From NCBI GenBank assembly GCA_964629575.1, contig CAZVUM010000021.1, positions 1 to 64,000 on the forward strand: 64,000 nt of DNA, in the 5' to 3' direction. The notes beneath the pieces are model-generated. The model worked only from the letters and a program-made list of their open reading frames with translations, did not search any database and had not been told where the DNA came from. Below are positions 56,991 to 64,000 of the stretch, piece by piece. The position numbers and the translations under genes were made by a program. How positions within the stretch are numbered: position 1 is the stretch's first letter; the number at the start of each line of letters is the position of its first letter. The stretch is from JAYPWI01 sp964629575. GTDB taxonomy: Bacteria; Actinomycetota; Acidimicrobiia; Acidimicrobiales; Poriferisodalaceae.

Positions 56991-58616
56991 TCAGCCGAAA
57001 GCGATGAGGCTGGGCTCGTAGTCCGTTGGGGCTTCGAAGCCCATCAGGTTGAAGACGGTGGCGGCAACGTTGGCCAGACCCGCGTCGTCCGGCACGTCGA
57101 GCCGATATTCACCTGCGTGCTGGGCATCGTGGATCACGAACGGCACAGGGCTCAGGGTGTGGCTCGTCTTGGGCGTCACCTCGCCGTCAGCGCCCTCGGT
57201 GTACATGACGTCGGCGTTGCCGTGGTCGGCGGTGAACACGAGCACGCCCCCGACCTCGTCCACTGCGTCGATCAGCCGTTCGAGACAGTCGTCGAGCACC
57301 TGCATGGCGTCGATGGTCGCCTTGAGGTCGCCGGTGTGGCCGACCATGTCGCCGTTGGGAAAGTTGATGCGGCCCGTTCGGTAGCGACCGGAGCGCAACA
57401 GCTCGATCGTGGCTTCGGTGATCTCGCGGAGCTTCATCGCTGGCGCGGTGTTGAACTCGACGTTGTCAGACGGGATCTCGATGTAGGTCTCCAGCTCCTC
57501 GTCGATGTACCCGCTGCGGTTGCCGTTCCAGAAATACGTCACGTGACCGAACTTCTGGGTCTCGCTCACGGCGAAGCTCGCGAGGCCCGAAGCGCAGACG
57601 AACTCCCCCATCGTGCGGTTGATCGCCGGCGGTGCGACGAGATGGTTCGCCGGTACGAGCAGGTCGCCGTCGTACTGCAGCATGCCCACGTAGAGAACGT
57701 CGGGGTGGCGCCCGCGGTCGAATTGGGCGAAGTGCGGGTCCTCGTAGGCCTGGCTGATCTCGATAGCACGATCACCCCGGAAGTTGAAGAGCACCACGGC
57801 GTCGCGGTCGCGCATCCGGCCCACCGGCTCACCGTCGTCGTCCACCACGACGAACTCGCCCAGGTACTGGTCGCCGTCGTCGCTCTCTGCGTACATCGTC
57901 TCGACCGCCTCAGCGGCGGATGCGAATCCCCGACCGATGCCGTGGGTGTGGCAGAGGTACCCGCGCTCGACCATGGGCCAGTCGGCCTCGTAGCGGTCCA
58001 TCGTGATCGTCATGCGCCCGCCGCCGGAAGCGATCGCCGCATCGACGCCATCGATGCCATTGAGTTCGGCGATGACCGCCTCGGTCGACTGGAGGTATCC
58101 CAGTGCCGACCTGGGCGGAACGTCGCGGCCGTCGTGCAACAGGTGCAGGCGGATGCGGTTCACCCCGTCGGACACCGCGCGTCGCATCAACGCGTAGAGG
58201 TGATCGGTGTGCGAGTGGACGTTTCCGTCCGAGTGCAGTCCGAGGAGATGAAGCGTCGCGGAGCGCGAGCGTTGGACGAGCTGCCCCCACTCGTCGGTGT
58301 CGAAGATCGCGCCCGACGCGATGGCCTCGTTGACCAGCTTGGCCCCCTGGGCAAAGACGCGGCCCGCGCCGAGCGCGTTGTGGCCGACCTCGCTGTTGCC
58401 CATGTCGTCATCGCCGGGAAGTCCCACTGCGGGACCGTGGGCCAGCAGCGTGGTGTAGAGACGCGACTCGCTGAGACGGTCCAGGGTCGGCGTCGCGGCC
58501 TCGGTCACTGCGTTCATCGGTCCGGCGGGCGCCACGCCCACTCCGTCGGCCACGACGACGACGACCGGTCCCCGCCGCCCGGCAAAAGAGGGGTGCGGGC
58601 GCAGTTCGAGAGACAT
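56991..58616 (-). CDS. gpmI: 2,3-bisphosphoglycerate-independent phosphoglycerate mutase
   Basis: A 541-residue iPGM that interconverts 3- and 2-phosphoglycerate. It has the alkaline-phosphatase-fold metal residues in VVVVVADGVGVAP, the phosphoserine site GDDDMGNSEVGHNALGAG, IRLHLLHDGRDVPPRSALGY and the C-terminal VFTADHGNADVMY. The manganese-binding residues appear complete. It is divergent from the GAPDH-arsJ pair, so glycolytic chemistry flanks both sides of this promoter region, though the GAPDH is of the arsenate type. Confidence 0.95.
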   Translation of the reverse strand: MSLELRPHPSFAGRRGPVVVVVADGVGVAPAGPMNAVTEAATPTLDRLSESRLYTTLLAHGPAVGLPGDDDMGNSEVGHNALGAGRVFAQGAKLVNEAIASGAIFDTDEWGQLVQRSRSATLHLLGLHSDGNVHSHTDHLYALMRRAVSDGVNRIRLHLLHDGRDVPPRSALGYLQSTEAVIAELNGIDGVDAAIASGGGRMTITMDRYEADWPMVERGYLCHTHGIGRGFASAAEAVETMYAESDDGDQYLGEFVVVDDDGEPVGRMRDRDAVVLFNFRGDRAIEISQAYEDPHFAQFDRGRHPDVLYVGMLQYDGDLLVPANHLVAPPAINRTMGEFVCASGLASFAVSETQKFGHVTYFWNGNRSGYIDEELETYIEIPSDNVEFNTAPAMKLREITEATIELLRSGRYRTGRINFPNGDMVGHTGDLKATIDAMQVLDDCLERLIDAVDEVGGVLVFTADHGNADVMYTEGADGEVTPKTSHTLSPVPFVIHDAQHAGEYRLDVPDDAGLANVAATVFNLMGFEAPTDYEPSLIAFG

Positions 58617-58720
58617 CGAGCCGGAGTGTAGAAGTCCCCAATCGAGTACGGCGCGCCTGTCGGCCAGCCCGTCACCTCACGTTCACCGGCTGTTTGCTTC
58701 GTGCGCCTACCGTGGCCCGA

Positions 58721-59755
58721 ATGGCTGTGCGTGTCGGCATCAACGGATTCGGACGGATCGGCCGGTTGACGGTCCGAGCGCTCGCCGAGCAACCCCATCT
58801 GCAACTCGTGCACGTGAACGACGCGCACGCCGATCCGGCAACGTCGGCGCACCTGCTCGAGTTCGACTCGGTGCACGGGCGCTGGGAAAACGACATCTCC
58901 GCAAGCGACCAGGGTCTGCAGATCGACGGCGAGTCAGTGAGCCACACGAGCCATGCAACCCCGGATGCAGTTCCGTGGGACGACGCTGGTGTCGACATCG
59001 TTCTCGAATGTTCGGGTCGATTCCGCACAACAGCACTCCTGGAGCCCTACTTCGAGCGTGGCGTGAGGTCGGTGATCGTCTCTGCCCCGGTCGCCGACGA
59101 GGCCGTCCTCAACGTCGTGATCGGCTGCAACGACGACCTGTATGACCCCGCGGCTCATCCGATCGTGACCGCCGCAAGCTGCACCACCAACTGCCTGGCT
59201 CCAGTGGTCAAGGTTCTGCACGAGGGCATCGGGATCGAGCGGGGCGTGGTGACCACCATTCACGACGTCACCAACACCCAGGTGGTCGTCGACGCGCCTC
59301 ACAAGGACCTGCGGAGAGCGAGATCGGCGCTCAACTCGCTGATTCCGACTTCGACCGGGTCGGCGACGGCAATCACGATGATCTATCCCGAGCTGGCCGG
59401 AAAGCTCAACGGCGTCGCGGTCCGCGTGCCCCTTCTCAACGCGAGCCTCACCGACGGCGTGTTCACGATGGAGCGCTCGACCTCGCCTGAGGAGGTCAAC
59501 GCGCTGTTCGAGGAGGCGGCTCGCGGGGAGCTCGCCGGGATCCTGGGCTTCGAAACGCGACCACTCGTCTCGGCCGACTTCACCAACGACACGCGGTCGG
59601 CGATCGTCGACGGTCCCTCCACGATGGTGGTCGACGACCGCCTCGTGAAGGTGCTCGCCTGGTACGACAACGAGTTCGGCTACGCGTTCCGGATGGGTGA
59701 CCTGGCCGCAGTGGTGGCGGCCGGGCTCGACGGCGCGGCCTCCCCCGGGGCATGA
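58721..59755 (+). CDS. gap: ArsJ-associated glyceraldehyde-3-phosphate dehydrogenase
   Basis: A 344-residue GAPDH with NAD motif VGINGFGRIGRLTVRAL and active site ASCTTNCLAP (C154) with H181 in IHDVTNTQ. The variant HDVTNTQ (instead of HSYTNDQ) and the arsJ gene overlapping its stop by four bases mark it as the arsenate-dedicated form. It uses arsenate in place of phosphate to make 1-arseno-3-phosphoglycerate, which ArsJ exports (established for arsJ/gapdh pairs). The ATG at 58721 is chosen over a longer frame lacking homology. No arsR is nearby. Confidence 0.9.
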   Translation: MAVRVGINGFGRIGRLTVRALAEQPHLQLVHVNDAHADPATSAHLLEFDSVHGRWENDISASDQGLQIDGESVSHTSHATPDAVPWDDAGVDIVLECSGRFRTTALLEPYFERGVRSVIVSAPVADEAVLNVVIGCNDDLYDPAAHPIVTAASCTTNCLAPVVKVLHEGIGIERGVVTTIHDVTNTQVVVDAPHKDLRRARSALNSLIPTSTGSATAITMIYPELAGKLNGVAVRVPLLNASLTDGVFTMERSTSPEEVNALFEEAARGELAGILGFETRPLVSADFTNDTRSAIVDGPSTMVVDDRLVKVLAWYDNEFGYAFRMGDLAAVVAAGLDGAASPGA

Positions 59756-60960
59756 AGCTCCGCAACTACGTCCTCGTCACCGCCGGCTACTGGACCTTCA
59801 CGCTCACCGACGGGGCGCTCCGGATGCTGGTGCTGCTCCACTTCCACGAACTCGGCTACTCGGCCCTGTCCCTGGCATTCCTGTTCCTGCTCTATGAGTT
59901 CATGGGCATCGTCACCAACCTGATCGGTGGGTGGGCCGGCGCGCGGTCGGGCCTCAACCGCACGCTGGTGCTGGGACTCGGGCTACAGGTCATCGCACTC
60001 GCCGGCCTCACCTTTCACAGGGCCTCTTGGTCGGAGTGGCTGTCGGTGTGCTTCGTGATGGGGGTGCAAGCGCTGTCGGGCGTGGCCAAGGACCTCACCA
60101 AGATGAGCTCCAAGTCCGCGGTGAAGTTCATCGCCGGTGAGGGCGCCCTGTTCCGGCTGGTGGCGCTTTTGACCGGTTCGAAGAACGCCCTCAAAGGCGT
60201 CGGCTTCTTCCTCGGCGCCGCGCTCCTGGCGTGGATCGGCTACGACGCAGCTCTGTGGTCCATGGCGGCGACGATCGCGATCACCCTGGTGGCGGTGGCC
60301 GTTCTGATCGACGAGGACATCGGCCGCGCGACCGCGACAACACCCCTGCGATCCGTCCTGAGCTCGTCCACGGCGATCAATCGCCTCGCGGCCGCCCGAT
60401 TCTTTCTCTTCGGATCCCGGGACATCTGGTTCGTGGTGGCTCTGCCGATCTTCCTCGACGAGACGCTCGGGTGGTCGTTCGAAGGCATCGGCGCGTTTCT
60501 CGCGGCGTGGGTGATCGGCTACGGCATCGTACAGTCGCTGGCGCCGAGCGTTCTCGGCGCGACCGGGGACCCCAACCGCGAGATCGCAGCCGCGCGCACC
60601 TGGGCCTTCGGGCTCACGGTCGTGTCCGCTGCGATTGCCCTGGGTGTGGTGCCCGACCGCACACAAACCGTCGCTGTCGTGGGCGGGCTGATCGTGTTCG
60701 GGGCGGTTTTCGCCCTCAACTCATCGATCCACAGCTACCTGATCCTGGCCTACAGCTACCGCGAGGACGTGAGCGTCGACGTGGGCTTCTACTACTCGGC
60801 CAACGCCGCCGGCCGCCTCGCCGGCACCCTGTTGTCTGGGCTCCTCTACCTCTGGGCCGGCCTCGACGGCGCGATGTGGGGTTCGGCCACCTTCGTCGCC
60901 GTGACGTGGCTCCTGACCCTCCGACTGCCGCTGATCGGAGAGCGGCAGCGCAGCCAGTGA
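59752..60960 (+). CDS. arsJ: Organoarsenical efflux MFS transporter ArsJ
   Basis: A 402-residue MFS protein with about 11-12 helices. The start KLRNYVLVTAGYWTFTLTDG, the loop GVAKDLTKMSSKSAVKFIAG and SKNALKGVGFFLGAALLAW are characteristic of ArsJ. It exports 1-arseno-3-phosphoglycerate made by the adjoining GAPDH, after which the compound breaks down outside the cell. The start overlaps the GAPDH stop (ATGA). The pair gives arsenate resistance without reduction to arsenite. Confidence 0.93.
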   Translation: MKLRNYVLVTAGYWTFTLTDGALRMLVLLHFHELGYSALSLAFLFLLYEFMGIVTNLIGGWAGARSGLNRTLVLGLGLQVIALAGLTFHRASWSEWLSVCFVMGVQALSGVAKDLTKMSSKSAVKFIAGEGALFRLVALLTGSKNALKGVGFFLGAALLAWIGYDAALWSMAATIAITLVAVAVLIDEDIGRATATTPLRSVLSSSTAINRLAAARFFLFGSRDIWFVVALPIFLDETLGWSFEGIGAFLAAWVIGYGIVQSLAPSVLGATGDPNREIAAARTWAFGLTVVSAAIALGVVPDRTQTVAVVGGLIVFGAVFALNSSIHSYLILAYSYREDVSVDVGFYYSANAAGRLAGTLLSGLLYLWAGLDGAMWGSATFVAVTWLLTLRLPLIGERQRSQ

Positions 60961-61022
60961 CACTCCCGTCCCAGGCGCGCTGACCGACCGCTACGTTGGC
61001 CCGGTGAAGGGGGACACACACC

Positions 61023-62510
61023 ATGGGGGCCCGTAGCGGCGCGAACTACCTCGACGGTCTGGGAACCGATCGCGAGATCTGGATCGACGGCGAGCGGGTG
61101 TCCGATGTCCGTACGGACCCGCGCCTCGGTGGAGCCGCGCAGGCGATCGCCGAGCTCTACGACCTGCAGCTCCGCGCCGACCTCGTCGACGACATGACCT
61201 ACGAGTCCCCCACAACGGGAGATCGCGTCGGCCTGTCGTTCATCGAACCGCGCTCGGTGGCGGATCTCGTGCGACGACGGCAGATGGTGAAGACGTGGAT
61301 GGATCACACGTCGGGGATGTTCGGCCGGTCTGCGGACTTCATGAACATGATGGTCACCGGGCTCGCCATCGCCGCCGACGACTTCGACCGCGACGAACGG
61401 CCCTACGGCAGGTTCCTCCGGGAGTACTACGAGCTCATCCGCGAACGCGACCTGGTGCTCACCCACACGCTCGTCACCCCGCAATACGACCGCTCACGTC
61501 CGGTCGAAGAACAGACCGCGGATGTCGCAGCCCACGCAGTCAGCGAGACCGCCGAGGGATGGATCATCCGTGGCGCGCGCATGGTGAGCACCCTGTGCGC
61601 GCACTCCGACGAGATGCTCGTCGCGCCATCGAGCTATCTCGCCAGCACCGAGGACGCCGCCCAGTACGCGTTCTGTTTCGCCCTGCCGATCGACACACCG
61701 GGAATGCGCTTCATCTGCCGGCCCTCGTTGACGCCGCAGGGCGCCGGCTCCCCGATGGACCACCCGCTCAGCCATCGTCTCGACGAGATCGACGGGATGG
61801 TGGTGTTCGACGACGTTCTCGTTCCGTGGGAGCGCACGTTCGTGTACCGCGATGTCGCCATGTGCAACGGGTTGTTCAACCGCACGGGCGCCATGGAACA
61901 CGTGATGCACCAGTTCTCCACGAAGAACCTCGCCAAGGCGGAGTTCATGATGGGGCTCGCGTTCCGCCTCGCCGAGTCGACCAACGTCGACCAGTTCCTC
62001 CACGTCCAGAACATGCTGAGCGAGCTGATCGTGTTCGCAGAGCAGACGCGCGCAGCCCTCATCGCCAGCGAAGTGCAGGCCGAACCGGATCGCTTCGGCG
62101 TCTATCGGCCCGCTTCGATGCCCCTGTGGACCGTTCGCCAGAGCTTCCCCCAGCAGTTCCAGCGCATGTGCGAGATCATCCAGATCATCGGGGCAGGAGG
62201 GCTCGCCGCCGTCCCGTCCTATGCCGAACTCGACGGTCCACGAGGCGGCGATGTCGAGCGCTACTTCCAGGCGGCCAACCTCGGCGCGCGAGAGCGCGTC
62301 CGGCTTTTCCGGTTGGCATGGGACGCCAGCTCGTCCGGATTCGCCGGACGCCAGCAGCTGTACGAGCGCTACTACTCTGGCGATCCGGTACGACTCGCCG
62401 CCGCACTCTTCGACCTGTACGACCGCGATCGGTACACCGATCGCATCGACCGATTGCTCGACCGGCTCGAAAGCCAACCCACACCGGGCGTTCCGGGAGG
62501 CCGGCAGTGA
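61023..62510 (+). CDS. 4-hydroxyphenylacetate 3-monooxygenase family (HpaB-like)
   Basis: A 495-residue flavin-dependent phenol hydroxylase of the HpaB/HpaH family. It starts RSGANYLDGLGTDREIWIDG, then HTSGMFGRSADFMNMMVTG, VTPQYDRSRPVEEQ and IIRGARMVSTLCAHSDEMLV, followed by the C-terminal four-helix bundle. It would hydroxylate an aromatic ring using reduced flavin from a reductase not present here. The stop overlaps the next start by four bases. It is the first gene of an aromatic catabolic operon leading to LigA. Confidence 0.88.
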   Translation: MGARSGANYLDGLGTDREIWIDGERVSDVRTDPRLGGAAQAIAELYDLQLRADLVDDMTYESPTTGDRVGLSFIEPRSVADLVRRRQMVKTWMDHTSGMFGRSADFMNMMVTGLAIAADDFDRDERPYGRFLREYYELIRERDLVLTHTLVTPQYDRSRPVEEQTADVAAHAVSETAEGWIIRGARMVSTLCAHSDEMLVAPSSYLASTEDAAQYAFCFALPIDTPGMRFICRPSLTPQGAGSPMDHPLSHRLDEIDGMVVFDDVLVPWERTFVYRDVAMCNGLFNRTGAMEHVMHQFSTKNLAKAEFMMGLAFRLAESTNVDQFLHVQNMLSELIVFAEQTRAALIASEVQAEPDRFGVYRPASMPLWTVRQSFPQQFQRMCEIIQIIGAGGLAAVPSYAELDGPRGGDVERYFQAANLGARERVRLFRLAWDASSSGFAGRQQLYERYYSGDPVRLAAALFDLYDRDRYTDRIDRLLDRLESQPTPGVPGGRQ

Positions 62511-63586
62511 CCGAACGGTTGAAGGTGACCATCGGCGACGTCGAGCTGGCCAACCCGATCGTGTGCGGGGCGGGCGAGCATCTCATCGAGCCGTCCGGAG
62601 TCGAGGCCGCCATCGCCGCTGGAGCCGGGGCCGTCGTCGTGAAGTCGGCCAACGAGAGCGAAGCGGCCCGGCGCCAACTCGCCCACACCGACTACGCGCT
62701 GCTCGGCCCTGGCTTCGAACGGCTCGACTGGACCCACGATCGCATCGCCGATGCCAGCCTCCTGAATCGCTCAGGCCTGTTCCCCGGCACCCTCGACGAG
62801 TGGATCGAGATGACCGCTTCGCTGGTGGCAGCTGCAGGAGACACGGTTGTCATCCCGAGCGTCATCCCCGGCGATCCCGAGGTCGCGCCCGAGCTCTGTG
62901 GCCGGGTCGTGGCCGAAACACAGTGCCGGGTGCTCGAGCTCAACACCGGAGCGCCCCATGGGCGCGAGGCAACCGACGGTGCGATCACTCTCGTCACCGA
63001 GACCGACCGCCTCGCTGCGTTGGTGGCCGCTGTGCGCTGTGAGGTCGACGTCCCGATCTGGTTGAAGCTGACAAGCCAGACCGACGATGTCGCAGCGCTC
63101 GCCGCTGCGGCGTTCGACGCGGGCGCGGCGGCGGTCACCCTCATGGGTCGCCACATGGCGTTTCTCCCCGACCTCGACACGCAAGCACCTGTGCTCGGAA
63201 CCTTCGCCGCGTACGGCGGGCAGTGGGCTTTGCCGCTCACGTGCAGGTGGCTCGCGCTCACCCGGGCGCTCGTCGGCCCCGAGCGACCCCTTCTGGCCAC
63301 CAACGGCGCACGCACCGGCCTCGACGTCGCGCGGTTCCTTCTCGCCGGAGCCTCCGCTGTCCAGATGAACACGGCGGTGTTCGCAGGCGGGTTCGGAGCA
63401 ATCACCGACGCCATCGCTGAGCTCGACCGTTACCTCCTGGATCATGGCGACACGGCGTCTGCGCTGATCGGACGGGCGGCCGATCGGATCGGCACCTACA
63501 CCGACCAGCCAGCAGATCCGCAGGCATGGCAGCGTTTCGTGCCCCAGGAGTCCCGCCCTGCGACCTCGACGAGGAGCGACCGATGA
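62507..63586 (+). CDS. Dihydroorotate dehydrogenase-like FMN enzyme
   Basis: A 359-residue TIM-barrel flavoprotein of the DHOD class 1/PreA type. It has ELANPIVCGAGEHLIEPSG at the N-terminus, AGAGAVVVKSANESEAARRQ, PIWLKLTSQTDD and a C-terminal FMN site LLATNGARTGLDVARFLL then GASAVQMNTAVF. The NxSCPN segment of true DHODs is replaced by LNTGAPHGREA, so the catalytic cysteine is missing and the substrate is unlikely to be dihydroorotate. A GTG start overlaps the upstream stop. Its place between a phenol hydroxylase and LigA suggests a ring-reduction or flavin-recycling role. Confidence 0.75.
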   Translation: MTERLKVTIGDVELANPIVCGAGEHLIEPSGVEAAIAAGAGAVVVKSANESEAARRQLAHTDYALLGPGFERLDWTHDRIADASLLNRSGLFPGTLDEWIEMTASLVAAAGDTVVIPSVIPGDPEVAPELCGRVVAETQCRVLELNTGAPHGREATDGAITLVTETDRLAALVAAVRCEVDVPIWLKLTSQTDDVAALAAAAFDAGAAAVTLMGRHMAFLPDLDTQAPVLGTFAAYGGQWALPLTCRWLALTRALVGPERPLLATNGARTGLDVARFLLAGASAVQMNTAVFAGGFGAITDAIAELDRYLLDHGDTASALIGRAADRIGTYTDQPADPQAWQRFVPQESRPATSTRSDR

Positions 63587-64000
63587 GCGCCGACGATCCC
63601 CCATCCGGCAATGCCCCATCCGACAATCCCCCATCCGACAATCCCCCATCCGGCAGTGCCCGTTTCGACAATGCCCCACCCGACATGACGGTCTTCGACG
63701 GCGAACGGTCGGCCGCCGGCTACCGGATCAACAAACTCTCGGCGAGCCTGATCGATCCCGAGAACCGCACGGCGTTCGTGGCGGACGAGGACGCCTACTG
63801 CCGTCGCTTCGACCTGACGGACGACGAACGGCGGTTGATCGCCGACCGCGACTGGAACGGCGTCGTTGCGGCGGGCGGCAACATCTACGTCTTCCTGAAG
63901 ATCGCTGCGACGATCGGCTCCAACCTCATCGAGGTCGGAGCCGAGATGCGCGGCGAGACCGTCGAGCAGTTCATGGCGACCCGCCCGATGCACGGAGGAG
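63583..64000 (+). CDS. ligA: LigA-like extradiol dioxygenase alpha subunit (partial)
   Basis: The first 139 residues are visible; the gene is cut by the window end. After an N-terminal repeat region, residues about 41-139 match the protocatechuate 4,5-dioxygenase alpha chain: AGYRINKLSASLIDPENRTA, CRRFDLTDDERRLIADRDW and GGNIYVFLKIAATIGSNL. LigA forms a complex with catalytic LigB for meta-cleavage of protocatechuate or gallate. It starts at 63583 (ATGA overlap) or at ATG 63685, which would skip the repeats. ligB is expected just beyond the window. Confidence 0.85.
   Translation, partial: MSADDPPSGNAPSDNPPSDNPPSGSARFDNAPPDMTVFDGERSAAGYRINKLSASLIDPENRTAFVADEDAYCRRFDLTDDERRLIADRDWNGVVAAGGNIYVFLKIAATIGSNLIEVGAEMRGETVEQFMATRPMHGG
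63595..63684 (+). repeat. Six 15-bp in-frame tandem repeats at the LigA N-terminus
   Basis: The six units encode DPPSG, NAPSD, NPPSD, NPPSG, SARFD and NAPPD. Units 1-4 are nearly identical in DNA (AATCCCCCATCCGAC-like). They lie between two possible ATG starts (63583 and 63685). Confidence 0.85.

Noticed and set aside
56703..58631. 642-codon plus-strand frame across gpmI
   Set aside because: Antisense shadow of phosphoglycerate mutase.
58721..59755. Ordinary glycolytic GAPDH
   Set aside because: Overlapping arsJ and the HDVTNTQ active-site variant favour the arsenate-dedicated form.
61295..62506. N-terminal extension of the DHOD-like gene within the HpaB gene
   Set aside because: Arg-rich out-of-frame reading of HpaB; the DHOD homology begins at GTG 62507.
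1..64000. tRNA, rRNA or known riboswitch genes
   Set aside because: No T-arm GGTTCGAATCC-type cloverleaf, rRNA core or known riboswitch motif was found by eye.

Overview
The window is 64 kb of high-GC, gene-dense chromosomal DNA. It carries 57 supported coding regions, the last one cut by the window end, and no rRNA, tRNA, CRISPR array, transposase, integrase or phage gene that I can recognise. Base composition, GTG and TTG starts, GNAT, TetR and acyl-CoA dehydrogenase families, an MT0933-like protein, HAD-PlsC fusions and SulP/EamA transporters point to a free-living, aerobic actinobacterium. My best guess is class Acidimicrobiia (Ilumatobacter-like); that is inference from gene content, not a search result. 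A 100-N assembly gap lies at 22252-22351 inside a 28-bp tandem repeat.

Layout. 0-7.7 kb: a TetR regulator faces a translationally coupled operon of a fatty acyl-CoA reductase/HAD fusion, a LarA-like (DUF2088) protein and a PlsC acyltransferase, followed by a methyltransferase and a 1-Cys peroxiredoxin. 7.7-12.1 kb: flavin monooxygenase-like ACAD, nitroreductase, YdhR-like monooxygenase and an unusual STAND ATPase/winged-helix regulator. 12.1-22.2 kb: a GntR regulator divergent from a mitochondrial-type aconitase, then a HAD-PlsC fusion, a methyltransferase, a GNAT protein, LysR, an acyl-CoA carboxyltransferase and citrate synthase. 22.5-32 kb: quinone oxidoreductase, acyl-CoA dehydrogenase with a tyrosine phosphatase, SulP permease, MBL-fold hydrolase, SDR, class I fumarase and a lone DppB-type permease. 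32-39.6 kb: VOC proteins, an MT0933-like protein, a GGDEF cyclase, SDR, CBS protein, flavin monooxygenase, amidohydrolase and EamA exporter. 39.7-51.7 kb: cN-II-like nucleotidase, enoyl-CoA hydratase with cyclase, a serpin lipoprotein divergent from a beta-propeller lipoprotein, cupin with a ThDP lyase, a GNAT-like protein, ABC exporter and a second CBS protein. 51.7-58.6 kb: amidohydrolase, hydrolases, a CoA-transferase fusion and phosphoglycerate mutase. 58.7-61 kb: an ArsJ-type arsenate resistance pair. 61-64 kb: an aromatic degradation operon (HpaB-like monooxygenase, DHOD-like enzyme, LigA).

How it fits together. TCA enzymes (aconitase, citrate synthase, class I fumarase) are scattered as single genes. 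Around them are small catabolic cassettes of group-D flavin monooxygenases, amidohydrolases, VOC dioxygenases, CoA transferase and enoyl-CoA hydratase, consistent with aerobic use of aromatic, steroid-like or lipid substrates. Operons are tight, with 1- or 4-base stop/start overlaps.

The least explained structure is intergenic. At least four families of palindromic or hairpin elements occur in two or more near-identical copies, almost all at gene 3' ends and without a U-tract. A separate GCCATGGC-centred repeat family lies upstream of three genes and, in two loci, is followed at a fixed distance by GC-rich hairpins of different sequence. Together with the FAR-HAD/LarA-like/PlsC operon, these are the best candidates for undescribed biology.
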